The notes: generated by a model not told the origin, from the sequence alone. Numbered from the stretch's first letter, positions 32,125-40,959 are shown. The stretch: DNA of 64,000 nucleotides from Polaribacter gangjinensis (GCF_038024125.1 NZ_CP150662.1:2583501-2647500); one strand, 5' to 3'. A program made the numbers and translations.

Positions 32125-34308
32125 ATGTCAACAATTAGATTTGCTGCATTACAAGAAAGTATAAATAGAGTCGCATTAAAAATTGAAGAAAAGGAAAAAA
32201 GATCAGTTTTATTTGGAAAAAATGTTTTCAACAAGCATGCAATGCAGCAGTATTTGACAAAATCTGCTTATGAAAGTGTCATGAATGCCATTGAAAAAGG
32301 AACTCAAATTGACCGTAAAATTGCTGATCAAGTGGCAGTTAGTATGAAAGATTGGGCTATTTCAAAAGGAGCGACACACTATACTCACTGGTTTCAACCA
32401 TTAACAGGTGCCACTGCCGAAAAACACGATGCTTTTTTTGAATCTATCAATGGAAGTCTGGCAATGGAAAAGTTTGATGGAGAGCAATTGGTACAACAAG
32501 AACCTGATGCATCGAGTTTTCCAAGTGGAGGTATTAGAAATACTTTTGAAGCGCGTGGTTATACAGCTTGGGATCCAACTTCTCCTGCATTTATCTTTGA
32601 AACAACTTTGTGTATTCCAACCATTTTTGTGGCGTATACAGGTGAGGCTTTAGATAATAAAACGCCTTTGTTAAGAGCGTTGCAAGCTATTGATACACAC
32701 GCAACTGCAGTGTGCAAATATTTTGATAAAAATGCTACGAAAGTAAATGCTACCTTAGGTTGGGAGCAAGAATATTTTTTGATTGATGACGCTTTAGCGC
32801 AATCAAGACACGATATTTTAATGACAGGAAGAACCTTATTAGGTCATACACCTGCAAAAGGGCAACAATTGGATGACCATTATTTTGGAAGTATTCCATT
32901 AAGAGCCATGAATTTTATGCGTGATTTAGAACAAGAATCCATGTTATTAGGTATTCCTGTGAAAACAAGACACAATGAAGTTGCTCCCAATCAATTTGAA
33001 TTAGCTCCGATTTTTGAGGAAGTAAATTTAGCAGTTGACCACAATTCTTTGTTGATGGATGTGATGGGTAAAATTGCCAGAAGACACCATTTCAAAGTGT
33101 TATTTCACGAAAAACCTTTTGCTGGAATCAATGGTTCTGGAAAACATAACAATTGGTCTTTGTCAACTTCTGATGGAACGAATTTGTTGAGTCCTGGAAA
33201 AACACCCATGAAAAATTTACAATTCTTAACTTTTTTCGTAAATACCATCAAAGCTGTGTATGAAAATGAAGAGTTGTTGCGCGCTTCTATTGCATCTGCA
33301 AGTAACGATTATAGATTAGGAGCCAATGAAGCACCCCCTGCAATTATGTCCGTTTTTATTGGATCACAATTGTCTAATGTGTTGGATGAATTGGAAAATG
33401 TAACGATTGGAAAACTTTCTCCTGAAGAAAAAACCGATTTAAAATTGAATATTATTGGTAAAATTCCTGAAATTTTATTAGACAATACAGATAGAAATAG
33501 AACTTCGCCCTTTGCATTTACAGGCAATAAATTTGAATTTAGAGCAGTAGGATCTTGGACAAATTGTGCCATTCCTATGACAATTTTAAATACCATTGTT
33601 GCGAAACAATTGAAAGATTTTAAGAAAGAAGTAGATGTTTTAATAGATGACAAAAATCTTAAAAAAGACGAAGCTATTTTTAATGTATTGAGAGAATACA
33701 TTAAGCAGTGTAAAAAAATTCGTTTTGAAGGTGATGGTTACAGTGAATCTTGGGAGAAAGAAGCGAAAAAAAGAGGACTAAGCAATAACAAAACAACGCC
33801 TGAAGCGCTAAAAGTAAAAATCTCAAAAAAAGTGATTGACTTATTCCAAGAAATGGAAGTCATGAACAGCATAGAAATGGAAGCGCGTTTTGAAATTGAA
33901 TTAGAAGAATATACCAAACGTTTGCAAATAGAAAGTCGTGTTTTGGGTGATATCGCTCGGAATCACATAGTTCCTGTTGCTATTAAATATCAAAATACTT
34001 TACTAGAAAATACCAAGAATTTGAAAGAAATTTTTGGAGAAGAATATAAGAATATCGCTAAAGAGCAAATCGAATTGATCATGATTATTTCCAATCATAT
34101 TACCGAAATCAATGCATTGTCATTGCAAATGATTGAAGCTAGAAAAAAAGCAAATCTGTTGCATGGCTTAGCATCTGCAAATGCGTATTGCAATAATGTA
34201 AAACCATTTTTCGATCAAATTCGCTATCATTGTGACAAATTAGAAACGATGGTTGATGACAGTTTATGGCCATTAACCAAGTACCGAGAATTATTATTCA
34301 CGCGATAA
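32125..34308 (+). CDS. glnN: Glutamine synthetase, type III
   Basis: 727 residues, the expected length of GSIII. The N-terminal domain includes LFGKNVFNKHAMQQYL; the catalytic blocks are HYTHWFQPLTGATAEKHDAF, GWEQEYFLIDDAL, KTRHNEVAPNQFELAPIFEE and GSGKHNNWSLST, all characteristic of GSIII of Bacteroidota. It forms a dodecamer in the cytosol and assimilates ammonia. A terminator follows 8 bp after its stop. The divergent partner is GSII. Confidence 0.95.
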   Translation: MSTIRFAALQESINRVALKIEEKEKRSVLFGKNVFNKHAMQQYLTKSAYESVMNAIEKGTQIDRKIADQVAVSMKDWAISKGATHYTHWFQPLTGATAEKHDAFFESINGSLAMEKFDGEQLVQQEPDASSFPSGGIRNTFEARGYTAWDPTSPAFIFETTLCIPTIFVAYTGEALDNKTPLLRALQAIDTHATAVCKYFDKNATKVNATLGWEQEYFLIDDALAQSRHDILMTGRTLLGHTPAKGQQLDDHYFGSIPLRAMNFMRDLEQESMLLGIPVKTRHNEVAPNQFELAPIFEEVNLAVDHNSLLMDVMGKIARRHHFKVLFHEKPFAGINGSGKHNNWSLSTSDGTNLLSPGKTPMKNLQFLTFFVNTIKAVYENEELLRASIASASNDYRLGANEAPPAIMSVFIGSQLSNVLDELENVTIGKLSPEEKTDLKLNIIGKIPEILLDNTDRNRTSPFAFTGNKFEFRAVGSWTNCAIPMTILNTIVAKQLKDFKKEVDVLIDDKNLKKDEAIFNVLREYIKQCKKIRFEGDGYSESWEKEAKKRGLSNNKTTPEALKVKISKKVIDLFQEMEVMNSIEMEARFEIELEEYTKRLQIESRVLGDIARNHIVPVAIKYQNTLLENTKNLKEIFGEEYKNIAKEQIELIMIISNHITEINALSLQMIEARKKANLLHGLASANAYCNNVKPFFDQIRYHCDKLETMVDDSLWPLTKYRELLFTR

Positions 34309-34316
34309 TAGAAAAC

Positions 34317-34343
34317 ATCCTACTTTTCAGTAGGATTTTTTTT
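34317..34343 (+). terminator. Terminator of GSIII gene
   Basis: ATCCTAC and GTAGGAT around the TTTTCA loop, followed by a run of seven T residues. Confidence 0.9.
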
Positions 34344-34352
34344 GTAAAAGAG

Positions 34353-34360
34353 TAAATTTG
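34353..34360 (+). promoter_or_regulatory. -7 element of purM promoter; decides the start
   Basis: TAAATTTG matches TAnnTTTG, 21 bp before the ATG at 34382. An in-frame TTG at 34358 overlaps this box and so cannot be the start of translation. Confidence 0.65.
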
Positions 34361-34381
34361 CAAACGCAACATTCCTATTAT

Positions 34382-35560
34382 ATGAGTCAAGAAGTTTCAA
34401 AAAGATACGCACAAAGAGGTGTTTCAGCTGCAAAAGAAGATGTTCACAATGCCATCAAAAACATTGATAAAGGTCTTTTTCCAAAAGCTTTTTGCAAAAT
34501 TGTACCTGATTATTTAACGAATGATCATGATTATTGCTTGATTATGCATGCAGATGGTGCAGGTACAAAATCGTCTTTAGCATACATGTATTGGAAAGAA
34601 ACTGGCGATATTTCTGTTTGGAAAGGCATTGCGCAAGATGCTTTGATCATGAATATTGACGATTTAATTTGCGTTGGTGCTACTGATAATATTTTGCTTT
34701 CATCTACCATTGGAAGAAATAAAAGTAAAATTCCGAGTGAAGTGTTGTCGGCAATTATCAACGGAACTGAAGAGCTGATTGCCGAATTAAAAAAATTCGG
34801 TGTTACTATTCACTCTACAGGAGGAGAAACTGCGGATGTTGGTGATTTAGTTAGAACCATTATTGTAGATTCAACAGTTACAGCAAGAATGAAACGTGCT
34901 GATGTCATCAATAATGCAAATATAAAATCGGGTGATGTGATTGTTGGTTTGGCTTCTTTTGGACAAGCAACGTATGAAACCAGATATAATGGAGGAATGG
35001 GTTCAAACGGATTGACCTCTGCAAGACACGATGTTTTTCATAAGTATTTGGCAACCAAATATCCAGAAAGTTTTGATGCAGCTGTTCCTGAAGAATTGGT
35101 GTATTCAGGGAATATTAAATTAACAGATTCCGTTGTAAATTCTCCTATTGATGCAGGGAAATTAGTGTTGTCTCCAACAAGAACGTATGCGCCAATCATC
35201 AAAGAAATTTTATCAAAATTTACTTCGGATAAAATTCACGGAATGATTCATTGTTCAGGTGGTGCTCAAACAAAAATTTTACACTTCGTAGATAATTTGC
35301 ACATCATCAAAGACAACTTATTTCCAATTCCGCCATTATTCAAACTGATTCAAGAACAATCAAAAACAGATTGGAAAGAAATGTATCAAGTGTTTAATTG
35401 TGGACACAGAATGGAATTGTACGTTTCTCCAGAGATTGCTGATGATATTATTTCGATTTCAAAATCCTTTAATGTTGACGCTCAAATTGTGGGGCGTGTT
35501 GAGTCTTCATCTTCCAAGAAATTGACTATTAAAAGTGAGTTTGGTTTGTTTGAGTATTAG
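34382..35560 (+). CDS. purM: AIR synthase (phosphoribosylformylglycinamidine cyclo-ligase)
   Basis: 392 residues from the ATG at 34382 (MSQEVSKRYAQRGVSAAKED). Blocks: HADGAGTKSSLAYMYWKETG (near the start, the nucleotide-binding segment), ALIMNIDDLICVGATDNILL, HSTGGETADVGDL, GGMGSNGLTSARHDVFHKY and the C-terminal FNCGHRMELYV. It is the longer Bacteroidota-type PurM (usual E. coli length about 345). It closes the imidazole ring in purine synthesis (FGAM to AIR, ATP). Convergent with the TonB receptor gene, 3 bp apart. Confidence 0.92.
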   Translation: MSQEVSKRYAQRGVSAAKEDVHNAIKNIDKGLFPKAFCKIVPDYLTNDHDYCLIMHADGAGTKSSLAYMYWKETGDISVWKGIAQDALIMNIDDLICVGATDNILLSSTIGRNKSKIPSEVLSAIINGTEELIAELKKFGVTIHSTGGETADVGDLVRTIIVDSTVTARMKRADVINNANIKSGDVIVGLASFGQATYETRYNGGMGSNGLTSARHDVFHKYLATKYPESFDAAVPEELVYSGNIKLTDSVVNSPIDAGKLVLSPTRTYAPIIKEILSKFTSDKIHGMIHCSGGAQTKILHFVDNLHIIKDNLFPIPPLFKLIQEQSKTDWKEMYQVFNCGHRMELYVSPEIADDIISISKSFNVDAQIVGRVESSSSKKLTIKSEFGLFEY

Positions 35561-35563
35561 TGT

Positions 35564-37870
35564 TTACCACTCGAATCTCAAAACAAAATTGGTTGTTTTC
35601 TTTAAAGAAAATTTATCAATTTGAGTTAATTGACTATTTGATAAGTTATCACTGACATACTCTCTAGTTAACTGATTGTTTTTATTGAACAAGTTTCTAA
35701 CAGAAAATCCTATTTTACCATTAATGTTATTTTTTTTGGAAATTGAAAAATGATATATAGAAGAAAAGTCAAATCGACTGTAATTAGATAAAACTTCTTC
35801 ATTGATGTCGTCGTCTAAAATTCCATCTGATTCTAATTTTGTAAAAGGCGTTCCTGTATGCCATTTCCAGCCAAAAGCAATTTGGAATTTCCTTGTTTTA
35901 TAGGCAATTGATGATGAAATAGCCTGTTGTATTTGGTTGTTTGCTATAAAAAATTCATTCTCTTTGATGTTAGGAAACTTGTTTTTAATATCTAAATAAG
36001 AATAACTAACCCAAGTTTTAAAATGGTTAAAGTTTTTTTTCAAATAAAAATCAATTCCTGAAATATATTGTTCGCCAATATCAAATCGATTTGAATTATT
36101 GTTTTGGAATCCTAGTTTTAAAGCTGATATTCCTTTATTTTTTTTGTAGTAACTATCAACGTCAAAACTCCAACCATTAGAATCATATAAAATTCCAGCT
36201 GTAAATTGCTGACTATTGATTATCGGAGAATCAGTACCATCAGCCAACCTCCAAAGTTTGTTTTCTAATGATAAATTGCTAACCAAAGTTTCATCTATTT
36301 GATTAATTGTTTGGTTTTTAATGTCAGCTGATGCTTGAAATTTTAGATTATTGAATAGTTTTTTTGTAATGATAATTCTTGGTTCAATTCTAAATTCTTT
36401 AAACTGTTCGTAATAATTTCCACGAAAACCAACATTAAAATCAAAAAAGGAAAAAGTTCTATTTTTATGTTCAGCAAAAAAGGAAAAAGTATTGATAGTA
36501 TTATTATTTTCATCTAAAATAAACACCAACTTGTCAATAACTTCTCTAAAGGAATATCGAACATTTTTAAAATCGTATTGAAACCCAATCAAAGTTGTAT
36601 TATTTGACTTGGAATTAATGCTTAGTTCCGTCGAAAAAAAATTGTTATTTACAAAATTTTCTTTGTTGAATATTTTGTTAACTTGAGCACTTGTTTGTGT
36701 TATAAATTCGTAATTATGGGTAAAATATGAGGAGCTAAAAGTAGTTAGTTGATTGATTTTTTCACTCCATTTTTTTCTCCATGTAGCACTAAATCCGTTA
36801 TTTTCTGTATCAAGAATATCTTGATACAATTCATTACTTTGTGTATTTTCATTATAATGATGTAAATCATTATCAATATGAATGTAGCTCAATGAAAAAA
36901 GGTTATTATTGTTCAATGCATAATTGATTTTGTATGTCATGTCATTGAATGAGAAATTTTCTTCAGAATTTTGAGAGCTATGAATTACTGTAGATTGGAA
37001 AACTTTATCTTCGAAATTTTCATAAGCATTTGAAGAAAAGTAATCGTGTATTGATTTTCTAAAAGAAACCATAACACTTAATTTATTTTTGATGATTGGT
37101 GTTTCTAAAAAAAAATCACCACTAATTCCATTCAAGCCTGCACCACCATTAAATTTTTCAGCAACATTATTACTAGTAGAAATATTAACTACACTAGAAA
37201 TTCGCTCTCCATATTTTGGATTGACACCCTTGTTTAAAAATTCAATATCCGAAGTTATGTTTGGGTTAAAATAAGAAACCATTCCAAAAAAATGTCCCGA
37301 GTGAAAAATATTGATGCCATCCCAAATAATTTGATTTTGGTCAGGTGTACCACCCCTAACATTTAATCCTGTGGCAGTTTCGTTTGGACTGTTAACTCCC
37401 GGAAGTTCTTGTAAGCTCTCTAAAATATCCGCTTCAATTAAACCCGGTAAAATTTCAAGTTCTTTTGGATTTATTTTATAAATGGCGTTTTTGTTTTTAC
37501 TAATTCCTTTTGCTAGATAGCTATTAATTAAAATTTCACTTAAAATACTTTCATCTATAAAAGGTTGTTTTTCTTCTTTTTTTTCAGTTACTGAAATATA
37601 TTTTTGATTGATAAACTCAAAATTTAATGAAAGTTCATCCGAGATGATGGATAGAAGTTCGTTTAAATTTCGACTTTTAAAAATAATAGAAATACGTTTA
37701 CCTTCAATTATTTTATCTGTAAAAGATATTTTTACATTGTATGTTTTTTCAATAATAGCAAAAGCATCAATCACTTTTATATTTTCAAAACCAATTTCTT
37801 TTTGAGATTGGTTTTGAGAAAAGGAAGTAAGACAAAAAAAACTGAAAAAAATTACCAATAATTGCCTCAT
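35564..37870 (-). CDS. TonB-dependent receptor with STN signalling domain (FecA-like)
   Basis: 768 residues. Signal peptide 1-18 (LLVIFFSFFCLTSFSQ); STN (secretin/TonB short N-terminal) domain at about 25-95 (IKVIDAFAIIEKTYNVKISF, NLNELLSIISDELSLNFEF); plug from about 130 with LEILPGLIEADILESLQELP and GLNVRGGTPDQNQIIWDGIN; barrel to the C-terminal FVLRFEW with terminal aromatic residue. STN domains pass a ligand signal to a FecR anti-sigma factor, and fecR lies directly upstream. No SusD partner, so a siderophore, haem, cobalamin or peptide ligand is more likely than a polysaccharide; the sequence does not say which. Last gene of the sigma-fecR-receptor set on the minus strand. Confidence 0.92.
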   Translation of the reverse strand: MRQLLVIFFSFFCLTSFSQNQSQKEIGFENIKVIDAFAIIEKTYNVKISFTDKIIEGKRISIIFKSRNLNELLSIISDELSLNFEFINQKYISVTEKKEEKQPFIDESILSEILINSYLAKGISKNKNAIYKINPKELEILPGLIEADILESLQELPGVNSPNETATGLNVRGGTPDQNQIIWDGINIFHSGHFFGMVSYFNPNITSDIEFLNKGVNPKYGERISSVVNISTSNNVAEKFNGGAGLNGISGDFFLETPIIKNKLSVMVSFRKSIHDYFSSNAYENFEDKVFQSTVIHSSQNSEENFSFNDMTYKINYALNNNNLFSLSYIHIDNDLHHYNENTQSNELYQDILDTENNGFSATWRKKWSEKINQLTTFSSSYFTHNYEFITQTSAQVNKIFNKENFVNNNFFSTELSINSKSNNTTLIGFQYDFKNVRYSFREVIDKLVFILDENNNTINTFSFFAEHKNRTFSFFDFNVGFRGNYYEQFKEFRIEPRIIITKKLFNNLKFQASADIKNQTINQIDETLVSNLSLENKLWRLADGTDSPIINSQQFTAGILYDSNGWSFDVDSYYKKNKGISALKLGFQNNNSNRFDIGEQYISGIDFYLKKNFNHFKTWVSYSYLDIKNKFPNIKENEFFIANNQIQQAISSSIAYKTRKFQIAFGWKWHTGTPFTKLESDGILDDDINEEVLSNYSRFDFSSIYHFSISKKNNINGKIGFSVRNLFNKNNQLTREYVSDNLSNSQLTQIDKFSLKKTTNFVLRFEW

Positions 37871-38803
37871 CTATTTTGATAAAATGACTGTAGAATTTGT
37901 TATTTTATAATTTAGTCCTGTGGTTTTAAATACAGATGCAAGTGCAATATCTAAATTTTTGTTATCAAACGAACCTGAAAAAACAATGGTATTGTCTATT
38001 GATTTACTCTCAATTTTAATATTGAATTGTTTTTCCAATCCATCAATCACCACTTTTAAAGGAACACTTTTAAAAGTAGTTTCACCAGCAATCCATGAAG
38101 GTTGTGTGTCAGATATAATTGCTACATCTTCTAAAACTTTACCATTAACAACTCGAACTGATTTAGAAGGTGTTAAAATATATTCATTGTTTTGACTTGT
38201 AACTTTTACTTTTCCTTTATAGCAAATTACTTCAAAAAAACCATCTTGCGAATGAACACTAAATTGAGTTCCTAATACAGAAATAGTTCCATTATCAGTT
38301 AAAACATTAAAGGTACTTCCTTTTTGAACTTTAAAAAAAGCCTCTCCATTCAAGCGAACATTTCTGTTGTTTTTCCAATCTTTTTTAGTGTACGATAAGC
38401 TAGATTTTGCATTCAAAAGTACCTCTGAATTATCTAACAAAGCAATAGTTTTAAATTCTCCAAATCCCGACTCAAAATTTACTTCTTGATTGTTTAGAAA
38501 AGAGTTAACTCCAAAAATTATTGCCACAGAAGCAGCAACAGCAATCACACTTTTTGTAAACAATGAAACAACCATTGAGGGGTTATTTTTTATACTTTGT
38601 TTTTTGGCAATTTTATTTTTGATGTTTGCAAAAGTTCCTTCAGAAGGAGCCTCTAAATATTCATAAAGTTTGATTCCTTCTTTTATCTTTTTATAGTTTA
38701 AAAACTCACTTTCACTAACGAACTCTTTTAACTGCTCGTCAGTAATTTCCTCAGCCAGCCATTTTGCTAAAAAAGTATCATTATTTGTAATATTTTCATC
38801 CAT
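37871..38803 (-). CDS. FecR-type anti-sigma factor
   Basis: 310 residues. Cytosolic N-terminus (1-77) with the helical sigma-binding region, one membrane helix at about 78-103 (SVIAVAASVAIIFGVNSF), a FecR domain at about 110-205 (FGEFKTIALLDNSEVLLNAK, KVQKGSTFNVLTDNGTISVL) and a C-terminal DUF4974 (about 235-308; FKSVPLKVVIDGLEKQFNIK). It holds the sigma factor inactive until the receptor STN domain signals. The TonB receptor gene follows with no gap (37870/37871). Preceded by an ECF-type promoter at 38824-38858. Confidence 0.92.
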   Translation of the reverse strand: MDENITNNDTFLAKWLAEEITDEQLKEFVSESEFLNYKKIKEGIKLYEYLEAPSEGTFANIKNKIAKKQSIKNNPSMVVSLFTKSVIAVAASVAIIFGVNSFLNNQEVNFESGFGEFKTIALLDNSEVLLNAKSSLSYTKKDWKNNRNVRLNGEAFFKVQKGSTFNVLTDNGTISVLGTQFSVHSQDGFFEVICYKGKVKVTSQNNEYILTPSKSVRVVNGKVLEDVAIISDTQPSWIAGETTFKSVPLKVVIDGLEKQFNIKIESKSIDNTIVFSGSFDNKNLDIALASVFKTTGLNYKITNSTVILSK

Positions 38804-38823
38804 TTTTTCTCCCTTTACAATAA

Positions 38824-38858
38824 ACTATACAACTCAATTCTTAAAAACCCTACCTTTT
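38824..38858 (-). promoter_or_regulatory. Putative ECF sigma promoter of fecR-receptor genes
   Basis: Minus strand: AAAAGGTAGGGT (38858-38847), exactly 14 bp, TTGTATAGT (38832-38824). The same two boxes with the same spacing occur at 39425-39459 on the plus strand. The -35-like box overlaps the sigma gene stop; the ATG of fecR lies 20 bp downstream of the second box. Confidence 0.8.
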
Positions 38859-39369
38859 ATATAATATTAATTTTTTCTCTCAAAGCAATCAAAGCATTGT
38901 GCATTCTTTTTTCAACAGCTTTTACAGATAGATTTAGTTGAGCTGCTATTTCCGAGTATTTTTTTTTCTCCATTCTACTTAGCATAAAAACTTCTCGTTG
39001 TTTTTCAGTTAAACCAGCAATGGCATTTTGAAGCGATTGATAAAATTCATTTTCAATATATAAAAATTCGGGAGTTTCATTGCTGTTTTCATGAACAAAT
39101 CCCTTTTGATGTTTGTCAATAACCTGATGGTGTTTTGCAACATTCAAAAACAAATTGTTGGCAATAGTAAATAGGTAATTTTTTACAGTATCATATTTTG
39201 CCTCTTTGCATTGTTCCCAAAGTTTTACAAATGCATCTTGAACAATATCTTCAGTCAAATCAGTATCCTTTGTTTTAAAAAAAATAAATCGTTTCACATC
39301 TTTTCCATATTTCCGAAAAACTTCTTCGAAAATAATGGTATTACAGATGTTTTTTATATCTCTTATCAT
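38857..39369 (-). CDS. ECF RNA polymerase sigma factor (FecI-like)
   Basis: 170 residues, normal for an ECF sigma factor. Region 2 is at about 15-80 (FRKYGKDVKRFIFFKTKDTD, LTEDIVQDAFVKLWEQC) and region 4 at about 115-165 (GLTEKQREVFMLSRMEKKKY, SEIAAQLNLSVKAVEKRMHN). Regions 3 and 1.1 are absent, as in the family. It would direct polymerase to the two promoters with the shared boxes at 38824 and 39425. It precedes fecR by 53 bp and has its own housekeeping -7 box. Confidence 0.92.
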   Translation of the reverse strand: MIRDIKNICNTIIFEEVFRKYGKDVKRFIFFKTKDTDLTEDIVQDAFVKLWEQCKEAKYDTVKNYLFTIANNLFLNVAKHHQVIDKHQKGFVHENSNETPEFLYIENEFYQSLQNAIAGLTEKQREVFMLSRMEKKKYSEIAAQLNLSVKAVEKRMHNALIALREKINII

Positions 39370-39398
39370 GAGTAATTGTCAAATTGATGGTGAGGTGT

Positions 39399-39406
39399 CA
39401 AAAGTA
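39399..39406 (-). promoter_or_regulatory. -7 element of the ECF sigma gene
   Basis: On the minus strand TACTTTTG matches TAnnTTTG, 29 bp before the ATG at 39369, so the sigma gene itself is read by the housekeeping sigma factor and lacks the ECF boxes. Confidence 0.5.
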
Positions 39407-39424
39407 GTAAAAAAAAAATCTTAG

Positions 39425-39459
39425 AAAAGGTAGGGTAATTTTATTTGAGGTTGTATAGT
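39425..39459 (+). promoter_or_regulatory. Putative ECF sigma promoter of the redox operon
   Basis: AAAAGGTAGGGT (39425-39436), 14-bp spacer, TTGTATAGT (39451-39459), 64 bp before the ATG of the Asp-rich lipoprotein gene. It is identical to the boxes before fecR on the other strand, while the spacer sequences differ. Confidence 0.8.
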
Positions 39460-39523
39460 ATTTGAAACATCGAAAAACAGAATTCATAACAATCAAAAAA
39501 AATAATTACTAAAATTTTACAAA

Positions 39524-40390
39524 ATGAAAACTTTCAAATTTTTTACTTACACATTTATACTATCAGTTGTAGCATTTTCATGCACAACAGATTTACAAGA
39601 CAACCAATTACAAGAAACCATTGAAACAACTTCAGAGAGTCCTTCTGCTAAAACGGTGGTTGATGTTGTAAAGAGCCACTTAAAAGCAGACGGTAGTTTT
39701 TACAATCTACAAAATCCTGCAAGTGCCATGACTTACGATTTGGGTTTTGAGTTTGCATACCCAATTACTTTATCCTTAACGAATGGTACCAAAATTATTT
39801 TAAATAGTATTGAAGATATAGCAATTATAGCGAAAGAAATAACCTCAAATAACACTATTTATGGAATAAGTTTTCCTTTTAGTATTGAAAGAGATGGCGT
39901 TAAAGAAACTGTATTATCAGAAATTGATTTTGGTATTTTGTTAAATAGCAAAGACACAGACAATGATGGAACGCCAAATTATCAAGATACAGATGATGAT
40001 GGAGATGGAGCATCAGACGAAGCAGAAGATCAAAATCATGATGGTGATTCAACAAATGATGATGCTGATAATGATGGAATACCAAATTATCAAGACACGG
40101 ATTCAGATAATGATGGTCAATTAGACCAAGATGAAGATAATGATGGAGATGGTGATGTAACCAATGACGATTCAGATAATGATGGAGATGCGGATTATGT
40201 AGATACTGATTCAGACAATGATGGAATTGATGATGGAACGGATACTGATGATGATAATGATGGAACTGATGATCATTACAATGGAAATGACAATGACAAT
40301 GATGATGATAACAATAACAATAACAATAACAATAATGATGATAATGATGATAATGATGACGATAATGACAATGATGACAATGGCAACTAA
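39524..40390 (+). CDS. Asp-rich Ca-binding-repeat lipoprotein (thrombospondin type 3-like)
   Basis: 288 residues; lipobox LSVVAFSCTTD (Cys20). Residues 21-140 form a unique domain (VVDVVKSHLKADGSFYNLQN, FEFAYPITLSLTNGTKIIL). Residues about 145-250 are thrombospondin-3-like calcium loops with the pattern DxDxDG(x)xNYQD, e.g. DTDNDGTPNYQDTDDDGDG and DADNDGIPNYQDTDSDNDG. The last 40 residues are nearly pure Asn/Asp encoded by 3- and 6-bp microsatellites. Probably surface-exposed, calcium-dependent. First gene after the putative ECF promoter, with a 131-bp gap to the thioredoxin gene. Confidence 0.8.
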   Translation: MKTFKFFTYTFILSVVAFSCTTDLQDNQLQETIETTSESPSAKTVVDVVKSHLKADGSFYNLQNPASAMTYDLGFEFAYPITLSLTNGTKIILNSIEDIAIIAKEITSNNTIYGISFPFSIERDGVKETVLSEIDFGILLNSKDTDNDGTPNYQDTDDDGDGASDEAEDQNHDGDSTNDDADNDGIPNYQDTDSDNDGQLDQDEDNDGDGDVTNDDSDNDGDADYVDTDSDNDGIDDGTDTDDDNDGTDDHYNGNDNDNDDDNNNNNNNNNDDNDDNDDDNDNDDNGN

Positions 40391-40448
40391 GCCAATCGTT
40401 TTCAACGAAATCAAACAATTAAAACATACTATTTGAATTAGTTGAATC

Positions 40449-40499
40449 ATCAATAGCAAACCTTAAAACAGGGGTAGAAAGTAGAAGTTTGCTATTGAT
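40449..40499 (+). promoter_or_regulatory. Long leader hairpin before the thioredoxin gene
   Basis: ATCAATAGCAAAC (40449-40461) and GTTTGCTATTGAT (40487-40499) are perfect 13-bp inverted copies around a 25-nt loop with AGGGGTAG. No T run follows. The structure ends 22 bp before the thioredoxin ATG and may set mRNA stability or limited read-through. Confidence 0.6.
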
Positions 40500-40521
40500 A
40501 TTCTTAAAAAAATTAAAGATC

Positions 40522-40959
40522 ATGTTACACAAAATAATCTTATTGGCCTTGTTCTTCATTTCAATTTCTGGTTTTTCACAAGAATGGGAAAAAGAGTATT
40601 CAAGAGCACAACAGATAGCGAAAGAAAAAAACAGACCAATTGTTCTGGTTTTTCAGGGATCGGATTGGTGTGCGCCTTGCATAAAATTAAATCAAGAGGT
40701 TTGGAATACTGAAATATTTAAAAAGTACGCAAGCAATCATTATGTAATGTTACAAGCAGATTTTCCGCGAAAAAAGAAAAACGCTTTATCAGAGAACCAA
40801 ACAAAAGCAAATGCAAAACTTTTTGAAGCATATAACAAGAATGGGATTTTTCCTTTGGTAGTTATATTGGATAGTAATGGAAATAAACTTGGTGAAACAA
40901 GCTATAAAAAATCTACCCCTCAGCAATATATTGATGAAATTAATTCATTTATAAATTAA
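40522..40959 (+). CDS. Secreted thioredoxin-family protein
   Basis: 145 residues from the ATG at 40522, which gives a clean signal peptide LHKIILLALFFISISGFSQ; an in-frame earlier ATG at 40489 lies in the hairpin and adds 11 residues without reason. The mature protein has the redox site FQGSDWCAPCIKLNQEVW (WCxxC) and the cis-Pro region IFPLVVILDSNGNKLGE. Likely a periplasmic thiol reductase. It starts the tight run thioredoxin, Rieske, ApbE, DUF4266, DUF3570, DsbD. Confidence 0.85.
   Translation: MLHKIILLALFFISISGFSQEWEKEYSRAQQIAKEKNRPIVLVFQGSDWCAPCIKLNQEVWNTEIFKKYASNHYVMLQADFPRKKKNALSENQTKANAKLFEAYNKNGIFPLVVILDSNGNKLGETSYKKSTPQQYIDEINSFIN

Noticed and set aside
39900..40418. Long minus-strand open frame rich in His/Tyr opposite the Asp-rich lipoprotein gene
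   Set aside because: It is the reverse shadow of GAT/AAT repeats (Asp and Asn codons read backwards as His, Tyr, Ile); no start signal and composition is impossible for a normal protein.
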